Origin: JTS-AC122 sp041742635
Lineage (GTDB): Bacteria > Planctomycetota > Phycisphaerae > Phycisphaerales > UBA1924
Length of the DNA: 47,764 bases
Direction of reading: 5' to 3'
Assembly: GCA_041742635.1 (NCBI GenBank)
Contig: JBGSIF010000384.1
Span: 1-47,764 of the forward strand
The notes under the pieces are model-generated. The model made no database searches and was not told the origin of the DNA. It saw nothing but the letters and a program-made list of their open reading frames with translations. Numbering within the stretch: the stretch's first letter is position 1; every line of letters begins with the position of its first letter. Shown here in pieces: positions 17,801 to 25,500 of the stretch. A program made the translations under genes and the position numbers.

Positions 17801-19467
17801 ACGATCATCTTGTCCCGGTCCTCGTTCACTTCCCACGACCCGAAGTACCCGAACGGCGGGTACCACGTACAGCAACTCAACTCCTCGAAGATCCCGCCCT
17901 GTGGGTACACCCAGATATCTCGCGCCGGGAACACCGTCTTGAGCCGCGCGATCGCGTCGCGGAACGCCGCCGAGTTCGTCCCGATCGACGGCACTTCTGT
18001 ACTCGTCCGCCGTGCCTTGATGCACACCGGATCCACGCTCGACACGTTGACGTTTCGGAACGTGCTGTTGTTCGTCGTCACGCCCTCCGTCACCGAACTG
18101 TCGAAGTTCAACTGCGCCGTGATCGTCACGTCGTTGGCGAGCCACGACGAGGGGATGTCCCAGTTGAACGTCGAGTTCAGGTTCTTCCGCCTCGCGTCCG
18201 TGATCGAAATGTCCCCCGGAACCGTCATGCTCGCCACGCTCGACCGCAGCGGCGAGCCCGGCATCGCCGCCCCGCTCGACGTCCGCACACCCACCAACTG
18301 TGCCTTCACCCCAGGGTAGTTCGCAATACTCGATCGTGCGTACCCGCGCACCAGAGTCGGCTTCCCCTGCACGATCGGCACCCCGTTGGCCATGTTCTGG
18401 ATCCCCTGCGTCACTTCCAGCCCCAGCCATGTGAAGTCCGGCGTGATCGCCGCCGCATCCTTCCGGATGCGCCGAATGTTCGAGTTCAGCCCCTCTCTCC
18501 AATACAACTGATCCGTGTCCTGTTGAAGACTCGCCACGAACATCAAGTTCCCCGGCCCGACCTGCACCGCCGCCCCGCCTCCCTTGGGCATTCGGAACAA
18601 CCGGCTCGTCCCGTTGCTCTGGAACTCGTTCCAGTACAGGTTCGTCGCGTCGATCATGAAGTTGCCGACGGTCCACGCACCAGCCGGGGCCGTGCGGAGT
18701 GTCGTCACCGTCCCGCCGGGCGCGAGCGTCGTGCGCTTGACCACACCGCCGTCTTCCGTCCAGTACACATGCGTCGCGTCCACCGCCGTCGCGCGAGGCC
18801 GGTTGAACGTCCCGCCCGCAACAGTCTCGATCACCGGGGGAGTGGCACTGAGGTTGACACGCCGAATCGACCCCACCCCGACAGCCCCTTCGCCCCAGTA
18901 CACAAACCCGTTCGTCGAGGGTGCCAGCGTGCGAGTGAAGAACTGCGGGACCGTCAACGTCGTGAGCCCCGTTCCATCCCGCCGAACCCGTGCGATCACC
19001 GTTTCCGTGCTCCAGTACACGAAATCGCCCGATGTCGAGAGATTGCCGATCAGCGGGAATCCCGTCTGGCTGATCCGTGCGATTTCGACCGGGTCGGGCG
19101 TGAGCCCCCCCGAAAAGAACCGCTCGACCGTGAACGCTTCCCCAACCCGGCCCACCGCGAACCCGTACGCCCCGTCCACCACCATGAATCGCCCGTCGAA
19201 CGTGCAACCAGGCTCGTTCATCACGTCCAGAACACCACCGCCAGCGACAGAGATCGAACGCACGATATTCGGGAACTGGCAGAACTCGTCGTTCCCGTTC
19301 AGAAAGAATACTCGACCATTGTCCACACTCATGCTCGCCGCACCCGTTTGGGACGCGATGGTAGTTTGGGCAAAAGCGGGGGCCGCGGCAAGCCCGGCGC
19401 TTGCCGCGATGATGCCCGCCGCCGCGAGAGAGTTGGTCCGACGTATCCGATGTACTGACTTCTTCAT
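14803..19467 (-). CDS. Very large secreted protein: beta-propeller-like, degenerate metalloprotease, thrombospondin type 3 repeats, beta-helix, GC-type dockerin
   Basis: A 1554-residue exported protein. The start at 19467 follows GAGGA and gives a signal peptide ending in APAFA (about 1-33). Order: WxR/SIR-type beta-propeller-like region (about 35-350); a module with GLEVTQGIQN and GKPTLVRGY; a metalloprotease-like domain with QELAHN (626-631), WLHVNCG and the DYMSYCGPTWMSDYNW segment seen in related zinc peptidases; beta-sandwich domains (about 760-1040); two thrombospondin type 3 repeats (DSDGDGVMDSVDNCP, DGDGDGVGDICDNCP); a right-handed beta-helix like that of polymorphic surface proteins (GGFEG, SGDLNGND, GGAVF repeats); two dockerin-like repeats (LNSQDFFDFLTDFF, INTQDFFDF) and a terminal Cys. 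The first zinc His is Gln626, so proteolysis is doubtful. Probably a surface binding or adhesion protein. Confidence 0.85.
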   Translation of the reverse strand: MKKSVHRIRRTNSLAAAGIIAASAGLAAAPAFAQTTIASQTGAASMSVDNGRVFFLNGNDEFCQFPNIVRSISVAGGGVLDVMNEPGCTFDGRFMVVDGAYGFAVGRVGEAFTVERFFSGGLTPDPVEIARISQTGFPLIGNLSTSGDFVYWSTETVIARVRRDGTGLTTLTVPQFFTRTLAPSTNGFVYWGEGAVGVGSIRRVNLSATPPVIETVAGGTFNRPRATAVDATHVYWTEDGGVVKRTTLAPGGTVTTLRTAPAGAWTVGNFMIDATNLYWNEFQSNGTSRLFRMPKGGGAAVQVGPGNLMFVASLQQDTDQLYWREGLNSNIRRIRKDAAAITPDFTWLGLEVTQGIQNMANGVPIVQGKPTLVRGYARSSIANYPGVKAQLVGVRTSSGAAMPGSPLRSSVASMTVPGDISITDARRKNLNSTFNWDIPSSWLANDVTITAQLNFDSSVTEGVTTNNSTFRNVNVSSVDPVCIKARRTSTEVPSIGTNSAAFRDAIARLKTVFPARDIWVYPQGGIFEELSCCTWYPPFGYFGSWEVNEDRDKMIVQLIAEETFSLPPLDCALTLAPVHRVAMIPETARTQGSGYANYVWNVSWVRFDTDGSRAFDTPSGGMTLAQELAHNYNGVFGSRWLHVNCGNPDGINTAYPYPTNSIGPNDPNQYYGWDSISRQVIGPTQAKDYMSYCGPTWMSDYNWRGIQNEIGLDPEAAPPPPPPGDYLFAIGLIDDTTNQAEVTQVYRIPNGAMPMSRITELLAQQTTATGPNPAYAIELRNAAGAMISTTNFDHLPGSHEEGQSKFVFSMLVADDPSVASVTVKNRGTGGTIATRSGSANPPVISAITSPAAGQTIDSAMTISWNASDADGDALTYMVQYSNDGATWQTLTSNTVLTSLTVDGVDLLPGSPNPSMPNTCRVRVIASDGFRTAYATSAAFGMVNRNPVATIVQPADGARFAAGESITFVGTSNDPEEGILEIHRPDLMSWSITGVPTLLGSEVSLPNGLAPGTYNIQFNSLDSRFFFGTDMITITVGDTLTPPVPTVDSDGDGVMDSVDNCPLVSNASQADGDGDGVGDICDNCPATANADQGDHDENGIGNVCDVHVLHVNVNATGANNGLSWTDAFTSLQSALSAANTLPGEQQIWMAQGTYFPTNRSDPNDPRTARFRLVPEVSILGGFEGHEDHAEEANPYENRTIISGDLNGNDTNNFGNRGDNVQNLMQGAAGVDNFNVTLDGLVFYGGNSVGTSLTGGLFINGNTIIVRRCDFISNIGGDRGGAVFSGLGSSIFDRCRFLGNRANFGGAVRCDGTANALAAPAFSNCLFSGNSSVSNGGAVFAIQNSPTFVNCTIVGNISGNQTGGVHVNGDAADACAITNCIVFFNTDASGSPVPAQQIRAVNGLVVNVSYSAVEGGFAGAGNVSFNPQFVDLDGRDNVRGTIDDQPRPIPGSPMNDAGSNALAIELTTDLEGSPRRMDDRSRVDSGVGPAPIVDMGAYEQPRCRSDWNMDNVLNSQDFFDFLTDFFELDPNADFNFNGFINTQDFFDFTAQFFSGC

Positions 19468-19719
19468 GGAATCCTCATTAGAAAGAACGGCGAGCCACGC
19501 CTTCGTTGAATCCTGATCAATCAACAACCGCCGCCCGTTTATTCAAACAGGCCGCAGCACAAATCCGACGCTACCCAGCGCCACCACTCCGAACCCCCTG
19601 ATCTCTCTCAAGACGACACTTCCGCCCTCGATTCACACCCCTTCTCGTATTTTTTGCAATCAAGCCGCCCCTTCGCGCGGTCTACCATCATGCTCTCTGT
19701 GGCCACCCGGAACTGTGTC

Positions 19720-20340
19720 ATGAAAGGATCGGACGAGACACTCCTCGATCAAGCCGCTCGCGGCGATACCCACGCCCTCCGCGAACTCCTCGCTCGTTTC
19801 GGACCCCGTGCCCGGCTCTCCATTCAAGGCAAAGTCGATCGCCGCCATCGCAGCATCCTCGACGAAGACGATGTGATGCAGGTCACCTACTTGGAAGCCT
19901 TTTTACACATCGATCAACTGATTTCCCGTGACCCCAACGTCTTTGTCGCCTGGCTCTCACGCATCGCGCAGAATGCCCTTCGGGATGCTCTACGAGGACT
20001 GGAACGTGACAAACGACCAAACCCCGCCAACCGCATTCAGCACGGGTCGGCTGACTCCTACGTCGCTCTCATCGATCGATTGGGCGTCGCAACCGCGACC
20101 CCTAGCCGACAGGCGGCGGCCCATGAAGTACGACACAGTCTGACCGAGTCGCTCGATAAACTCCCTACAGACTACCGCACGGTGGTTGGTCTGTGCGACC
20201 TGCAGGGGTTGGATATCGCCTCCGCCGCGCGCGAAATGGGACGATCGCCCGGCGCGGTCCATATGTTGAGGGCACGCGCCCACGATCGGCTCCGCGCGAT
20301 CATGGGCAGCGGAACCCAGTTTTTCAGCCAAAGTCCGTGA
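19720..20340 (+). CDS. ECF-type RNA polymerase sigma factor
   Basis: A 206-residue sigma factor of the ECF class as found in planctomycetes. Region 2 is visible in DETLLDQAARGDTHALREL through DEDDVMQVTYLEAFLHID and VAWLSRIAQNALRDALRG. Region 4 is in LPTDYRTVVGLCDLQGLDIA followed by SAAREMGRSPGAVHMLRARA, the -35 recognition helix-turn-helix. The start at 19720 (MKGSDETLLDQ) gives a normal short N-terminus; an ATG at 19690 is in frame and possible, and neither has a good SD. It lies 82 bp before a Ser/Thr kinase on the same strand, a pairing common in Planctomycetota, where the kinase is thought to control the sigma factor. No anti-sigma factor is visible. It is divergent from the large secreted protein, a candidate target. 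Confidence 0.88.
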   Translation: MKGSDETLLDQAARGDTHALRELLARFGPRARLSIQGKVDRRHRSILDEDDVMQVTYLEAFLHIDQLISRDPNVFVAWLSRIAQNALRDALRGLERDKRPNPANRIQHGSADSYVALIDRLGVATATPSRQAAAHEVRHSLTESLDKLPTDYRTVVGLCDLQGLDIASAAREMGRSPGAVHMLRARAHDRLRAIMGSGTQFFSQSP

Positions 20341-20422
20341 GAATCCTCTTCAAACGTCGTCTAAAGGTTGAAATCGCTCGAAACTACCCCAAACCGTCTC
20401 GGCGTGAACATCGAGGAGCATC

Positions 20423-23233
20423 GTGCAGGGAGGATCACCGGAACATGAACGCGCTCTCATCGACGCGGCGTGGAGCCAGTTCGACGACCTGACTCATCGC
20501 TCAAAGTCCACCACCCGCGCTAGTGGTTCCTTCTCCGCACGCGATCCAAGTGGGAATGATCGATCCGGCCATGCCGTCTTCCCCGGGTATCAGGTTCTGC
20601 ACGAACTCAAACGAGGCGGGCAGGGGGTCGTTCTCTTGGCCGTCCAGGAATCCACAGGGCGCCGCGTAGCAATCAAGGCGCTTCGTCACGGCCACGCCGC
20701 AGGCGAGGCCGAACAAGCCCGCTTCGAGCGCGAGATCGACCTACTGAGCCGGCTTCGGCATCCCAATATCGTCACGATCCACGATCGCGGTCGCACGACG
20801 GACGGTGCGTACTTTGTCATGGACTTGGTGCCGGGAGATACGCTCGACGACCATATCGATCCGGACAGTTCGACGCCACGCGAGATCGCTTCGATCTTCG
20901 AGAAGATCGGCGAGGCCGTCAGTGCTGCCCACCGGATCGGAGTGATCCACCGTGACCTCAAGCCTTCCAATATCCGGTTCGATGAACGCCAAGAGCCAAA
21001 GGTCTTGGACTTCGGACTGGCACGGCTTATAGACGACGACCGTCGGTCACAGCCCGAGATCACGCAGACCGGACAGTTCATCGGTTCGCTCCCTTGGGCA
21101 AGCCCCGAGCAGGTGGGGGGAAACGGAGCCGACACCGTCGATGTACGTTCGGACGTGTATTCGATTGGGGTCATGCTCTACCACGCACTCACGGGGCAGT
21201 TCCCGTACCCAGTGAATGGAACGGTGCCCTCGGCCCTCCAGCACATCGTCGGAACGATGCCCACCAAACCCCGCTTCGTCAAACGCGGGCTTGACGACGA
21301 GATCGAAACCATCGTACTCAAGTGCTTAGCGAAAGAACCCGAGCGCCGCTACCAGAGTGCTGGTGAACTCGCGCGCGACCTCGGTCGGTACGTACGCGGC
21401 GAAGCCATCGAGGCCAAACGCGAGAGCGCGTGGTACGTCGTCACGAAGTTAGCCAGACGGCATCGAGCGGCAACTACCCTCGGGGGCATCGCGCTCGCGG
21501 CAATCCTCGCCGGGGGTATTGCGTCGTGGGTGCTCTACGCGCGCGCGGAGGACGCACGCCGGCTCGCCGACATGCGCTACGAACAGGCTCGCAAGAACGG
21601 GGAGCAGGCCAAGCGGTCCCTCGCATTTGTGCGTGACGTCTTTCGCGGGGTGGATCCATACGTCGCGGCGGGCGCCGATACGCGCCTGTTGCACCGCATC
21701 CTCGAAGACGCCAAGCGCGACGCCGTCAGCAGTCTGGCCAATGACCCCCAGGTACTCGCCTCGATCCGCGACATGCTCGGGGTGAGTTTCGCGGTCATCC
21801 AGCAGCACGCGGCATCACGAGTCGAACTCACCGAATCACTCCGGCTACGCCGAGAACAGTTCGGGAACGAGCACACCAGCGTGGTCGAGTCGCTCCTGCA
21901 TCTCGCCACGCTCGCTCACGACGAAGGGAACTACGACGAATCGCTCGACCTTTGCCTGGAGGTCGAGCAACTGCTCTCGCGCCTCCCCAGCGCGAGCGCG
22001 GAATACACCGCGCAGCGTCTGCACATCGAGACGAACGTCGCCATGGCTCGATCAGAGTACCCGCGTGCTCTCTCTCTCTCGCAGCAAGGTTTGGAACTGC
22101 GGCGGCGCGATCCCGACCCTCTAGAAAACGCCCTGCTCCAGAGCCAATACGATGTCGCCCGCGCGCTGCAATCAATCGGGCGTTACCAAGAAGCGCAAAC
22201 GATCTTGCTAGAAGTCCTCGCGGCTCATACGAAGTTGCAGGATGAAAAACATCCTAACTTGATCAGACCCTTGACCGAACTGGGCGAGATCGCGCTGGAG
22301 ATGCACGAACTTGAGTTGTCGCGGGGGTACCTGGAACGAGCAATCGGCATCTGCCGAGCGTCGTTCCCGAACGTGCATCCGCTCACCGCGGCGGTCCTCG
22401 GCACGATGTCATCCTTGGCGACGACCGCGGGGCGATATAACGACGGGTTGGCCCACGCCGAGGAAGCACTGGCGATACGACGCGACCTCGGAGGGATCGA
22501 CGCGCCGCAGAACGCCGCGAGCGTACTCAACGTGGGGCGTGCGCTCAAAAATCTCGGTCGGTTGGGTGAAGCGGAGCCGTACTACCACGAAGCCCTGCGT
22601 CTGACCAAGAATGCCGGCTCGCAGCGCGTGCGTGCGACTGCTTTGAACAACCTCGCCGCATTGTACAAATCACAAAAGAAGTACGAAGACTCCGCGCGGC
22701 TCGACCGCGAAGCGCTCGATCTTCGCCGCACGCTGTTCACCGGCGATCATCCGGATATCGCCCAGTCGCTGAACAACCTGGCGGTCTCGATGGTACAACT
22801 CGGGAAAAAAGCCGAGGCCGAGGAGTTGTACCGGGAATGCATGACGATGCAAACCGTACTCTTTGGTGCGGAGCATCGCTATGTGGCCATGACCGGCGTG
22901 AACCTAAGCGACTTGATGATCGGACGCGACGCCGCCAGCACGCAAGGCTTGGAAATCATCTCGCGGAGCGTGCAATCACTCGAACGATCCGAAAACGACG
23001 ACCCATCGTGGTTGCTGCGTGCTCGTTTCATCTTGGCGTGTGCGCTGATCGCGCACAAGAAGTACGCCGAAGCCGAACCCGTGTTGTTACAGTGCGAGGC
23101 GATGGTGAAGCCTGGGCAAACTGGGCGGGTTCGGCGTGAACCGGTGCTATCGCGATTAGCCGAGGTCTGCGACAAGCAAGGCAAGACAGCCGACGCCGCA
23201 CGCTGGCGGGCCGAGTTGCGACGCGCCCCGTGA
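20423..23233 (+). CDS. Transmembrane Ser/Thr protein kinase with C-terminal TPR repeats
   Basis: A 936-residue Hanks-type kinase. The GTG start has GAGGAG 4 nt upstream. After a 60-residue N-terminal segment, the kinase domain (about 55-325) shows a Gly-rich loop (LKRGGQGVVLLA), VAIKAL (K85), HRDLKPSN (D178), LDFGLA (D196) and SPEQVGG, so it should be active. One membrane helix (LGGIALAAILAGGIASWVLY, about 353-372) is followed by a large TPR region of the kinesin-light-chain type (repeats such as LNNLAALYKSQKKYEDSARL and LNNLAVSMVQLGKKAEAEEL), presumably extracytoplasmic and a ligand- or protein-binding platform. It is probably co-transcribed with the upstream ECF sigma factor; regulation of that sigma factor by phosphorylation is inference from known planctomycete pairs. 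Confidence 0.94.
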   Translation: MQGGSPEHERALIDAAWSQFDDLTHRSKSTTRASGSFSARDPSGNDRSGHAVFPGYQVLHELKRGGQGVVLLAVQESTGRRVAIKALRHGHAAGEAEQARFEREIDLLSRLRHPNIVTIHDRGRTTDGAYFVMDLVPGDTLDDHIDPDSSTPREIASIFEKIGEAVSAAHRIGVIHRDLKPSNIRFDERQEPKVLDFGLARLIDDDRRSQPEITQTGQFIGSLPWASPEQVGGNGADTVDVRSDVYSIGVMLYHALTGQFPYPVNGTVPSALQHIVGTMPTKPRFVKRGLDDEIETIVLKCLAKEPERRYQSAGELARDLGRYVRGEAIEAKRESAWYVVTKLARRHRAATTLGGIALAAILAGGIASWVLYARAEDARRLADMRYEQARKNGEQAKRSLAFVRDVFRGVDPYVAAGADTRLLHRILEDAKRDAVSSLANDPQVLASIRDMLGVSFAVIQQHAASRVELTESLRLRREQFGNEHTSVVESLLHLATLAHDEGNYDESLDLCLEVEQLLSRLPSASAEYTAQRLHIETNVAMARSEYPRALSLSQQGLELRRRDPDPLENALLQSQYDVARALQSIGRYQEAQTILLEVLAAHTKLQDEKHPNLIRPLTELGEIALEMHELELSRGYLERAIGICRASFPNVHPLTAAVLGTMSSLATTAGRYNDGLAHAEEALAIRRDLGGIDAPQNAASVLNVGRALKNLGRLGEAEPYYHEALRLTKNAGSQRVRATALNNLAALYKSQKKYEDSARLDREALDLRRTLFTGDHPDIAQSLNNLAVSMVQLGKKAEAEELYRECMTMQTVLFGAEHRYVAMTGVNLSDLMIGRDAASTQGLEIISRSVQSLERSENDDPSWLLRARFILACALIAHKKYAEAEPVLLQCEAMVKPGQTGRVRREPVLSRLAEVCDKQGKTADAARWRAELRRAP

Positions 23234-23336
23234 CCTTCACCCCGTGACCTAGACTTCCCGGCACGCAAAGATCGTCGGCAAAGATCGGGTGTGTTGCCCG
23301 GGACCAAGCGACATCGCGTGCCTTTCGAGGTTCACC

Positions 23337-24416
23337 ATGAAGGCTCTCGGGTTGCGGTCATTGTTGATGGGGGCCGGCGTGTTGCTGGGCTTGTCCGGCG
23401 CGGCGGCGTCGGCGTCGGATACCATGACGCCTGCGTATCAATGGAAAAAAGATACCAAGTTGTTCTACCGCTGGACCGAGACGACCGACGTCACGATGTC
23501 CTCCGACGCCGGGATGACCTCCAAAACCCAAAACGGGCGTATCTCGACCGTGACCTGGGCCGTCCAAGACGTCGATGCGACTGGCGTCGCCAAAATCAAA
23601 ATGACCTACAACGCCAGCGCCCTCACCACACAACTCCCCAAAGCCACCGACATCATGAAGTGGGATTCACTCTCACCGGCAACCACCGATGCCACCAGCC
23701 CGTTGGCCATGATTTTCAGCAATGTCGTCGGCGAGTCCATCACTTTCACTGTTGACGGGCGCGGCAACGTGGGCAAGGTCGAAGGCGTGACCGAACTGGG
23801 CAAAAAACTGCGTCAGGCCGCCGTGGATACTCCCGGCGGGGGCACGTTCGTCAACGGCATTCAAGCGGTCTACACCGAGAGCCAGATGAAGACCAACCTC
23901 GAGCGCGTACTCTCGGGCAACCCCGAGAAACCGGTCAAGGTCGGCGATACCTGGGCCGATGAGTTCACACTCCCCAACGCTCAGTTGGGTTCATTCAAGT
24001 TGGCCCGGATGCACACACTCGAGTCAACGGACGCGGTAAAAGCCAAAGTGACGACCGACATCAAAGTCTCACTGAACCAGCCCAAGGACGGCGACCCGGC
24101 CAAGGGCATGTTCGACATGATGCGACCCGAACTCAAGACCGGCGAAGGGAAGGGATCACGGCTCTTGAATCTAGAAAAAGGATGCCCGGAAGAATCCAAA
24201 GTCACCTTGAATATCGATTTTTCGATGTCGGGTGCCGGGATGAAGATGAGCAACGCGACGGTGATGATGTTTCTGCTCGAGCGACTCGAGCAGTTGCCCC
24301 CGGGCGCGATGATCCCCGGCGAGACCCCCCCACCGGCTCCCGCGCCCACCGTTCCGCCGAAGCCCGCACAACCGCCCGCGGGTGATCTGAACCTGACACC
24401 CACGCCGAAGAAATAA
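23337..24416 (+). CDS. Exported DUF6263-like protein
   Basis: A 359-residue protein with a clear signal peptide (MKALGLRSLLMGAGVLLGLS to about residue 27) and GAGG 6 nt before the start. The mature part is beta-rich: YQWKKDTKLFYRWTETTDV, TWAVQDVDATGVAKIKMTY, ESITFTVDGRGNVGKVEG, VKVGDTWADEFTLP. These resemble the DUF6263 family of exported proteins in planctomycetes, whose function is unknown. The C-terminal 40 residues are Pro-rich (ETPPPAPAPTVPPKPAQPPA). It follows the kinase gene by 103 bp on the same strand, so it may be transcribed with it or be a target. No catalytic motif is seen. Confidence 0.8.
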   Translation: MKALGLRSLLMGAGVLLGLSGAAASASDTMTPAYQWKKDTKLFYRWTETTDVTMSSDAGMTSKTQNGRISTVTWAVQDVDATGVAKIKMTYNASALTTQLPKATDIMKWDSLSPATTDATSPLAMIFSNVVGESITFTVDGRGNVGKVEGVTELGKKLRQAAVDTPGGGTFVNGIQAVYTESQMKTNLERVLSGNPEKPVKVGDTWADEFTLPNAQLGSFKLARMHTLESTDAVKAKVTTDIKVSLNQPKDGDPAKGMFDMMRPELKTGEGKGSRLLNLEKGCPEESKVTLNIDFSMSGAGMKMSNATVMMFLLERLEQLPPGAMIPGETPPPAPAPTVPPKPAQPPAGDLNLTPTPKK

Positions 24417-24445
24417 CCGCCAACGTATCCCCAGGGCGGCACGCA

Positions 24446-24718
24446 TCATCGGCAGGAAACGGCGAATGAGCGCTTCGATGTGCCGCCGGGGCCGATGCGG
24501 AACAGCATGGATTTGCCACACCGCGGGCACTGTCCTCGATAGGCAGTGCCCGTTTCATTTTTGTACGCACGCACATACAGGTTCGAGCAACGAAAATACA
24601 GCGAGAGCCAGTTCGTCGACCCGGCGGGCATGTTGGGCACCCGATATGTCGGCGACGATACTTCCGAACCGATCGGGCGCAGCAGGTCGATATCCAGTTG
24701 GTCGCGGTCCTCGGGCAT
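24446..24718 (-). CDS. Small zinc-ribbon protein of unknown function
   Basis: A 90-residue protein with paired cysteines: FRCSNLYVRAY, then CPRCGKSMLFRIGPGGTSKR, and a final Cys near the C-terminus (SFAVSCR). The spacing and the phrase GTAYRGQCPRCGKS fit a small zinc-ribbon family I have seen repeatedly in planctomycete genomes; no function is known. The ATG at 24718 is chosen; a TTG extension to 24787 is possible. The SD is weak. It lies downstream of the phosphatase gene on the same strand with an 85-bp gap. Confidence 0.7.
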   Translation of the reverse strand: MPEDRDQLDIDLLRPIGSEVSSPTYRVPNMPAGSTNWLSLYFRCSNLYVRAYKNETGTAYRGQCPRCGKSMLFRIGPGGTSKRSFAVSCR

Positions 24719-24803
24719 CTTGGAATCTATCGGCCCGACCGGGCCGCGACTTCGTCGCCCTGATCGTGGGCTGAATGCGACGCGCAAAAATTGCGTACAG
24801 GCA

Positions 24804-25484
24804 TCAATCCGCCGCGGCGGGAGTAGGCAGCCCCAGCGGATCGAACCCCGGTATCGCGGTGCGGGATCGGTACGACTCGGCGATACGGGTTTGCCACGTC
24901 ATAAGGTACGGTTTGAGGCGCGGGTTGCGGCGCGGGTCGTGCTTGTACGTCTGCGCCTCGTCATAGGCGGGGTCGAAGGGGAGCGACTTGATGATTTGCT
25001 TGTACAGGATGACGCAGCCGCTGGTGCGCTGCGCACCCGCGGAGCAGTGCAGCAGCACAGGGTGGTTCGCCGGGTCGTTGATGACAGTAAGTGCCTGCAC
25101 ATAGGCGTTGGGATTGCCGGTCCCATCACCTTCAAGTCGAAAGACAAGACGCTTCACGCCAAGCGATTCGGCAGTGCGCTGCGCGATCACATCGCCCTCC
25201 GGGTCGCGGTCGAATGCTCCGAGGTCAACGATCGTTCTGATTCGGTATTCGTCGTGGACGAGTTTCGTAGCGGCGGGTGTGAGCGCGGCAGACCGATACA
25301 GCACGCCCGGCTCGACAATCCCGAAGTTCTTCGGCTGGAAATGCCAGCGGACCCCGGCGAACCACGAGATGCACGCCACGACGGCTAGCACTCCCACCAG
25401 CAGCGGCAGATGCCGCGGCCGCGTTCGCGGTTCGGACGGTTGAGTCAACGGTGCGTCGGGACTGATCGGAGTGGTTTCGGTCAC
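24804..25484 (-). CDS. Membrane-anchored Cys-dependent (tyrosine/dual-specificity) phosphatase
   Basis: A 226-residue protein with one N-terminal membrane helix (LPLLVGVLAVVACISWFAGV) and a phosphatase domain. The catalytic P-loop reads LLHCSAGAQRTSG, matching HCxxGxxR(S/T), and the upstream TIVDLGAFDRDPEG supplies the usual Asp-containing segment, so dephosphorylation of a protein or phospholipid substrate is likely. The domain faces either side depending on helix orientation. The GTG start at 25484 avoids overlap; a TTG at 25532 overlaps the upstream gene by 32 bp. It lies 16 bp after the EAL-GGDEF gene, suggesting co-transcription. Its substrate is unknown; the Ser/Thr kinase nearby is a possible but unproven partner. 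Confidence 0.82.
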   Translation of the reverse strand: MTETTPISPDAPLTQPSEPRTRPRHLPLLVGVLAVVACISWFAGVRWHFQPKNFGIVEPGVLYRSAALTPAATKLVHDEYRIRTIVDLGAFDRDPEGDVIAQRTAESLGVKRLVFRLEGDGTGNPNAYVQALTVINDPANHPVLLHCSAGAQRTSGCVILYKQIIKSLPFDPAYDEAQTYKHDPRRNPRLKPYLMTWQTRIAESYRSRTAIPGFDPLGLPTPAAAD

Positions 25485-25500
25485 TCGCAAGCGTAGGGAG

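Noticed and set aside
17578..19458. Plus-strand frame of 626 codons opposite the giant secreted protein
   Set aside because: Arg/His/Pro-rich shadow; the minus strand has a signal peptide and coherent domains.
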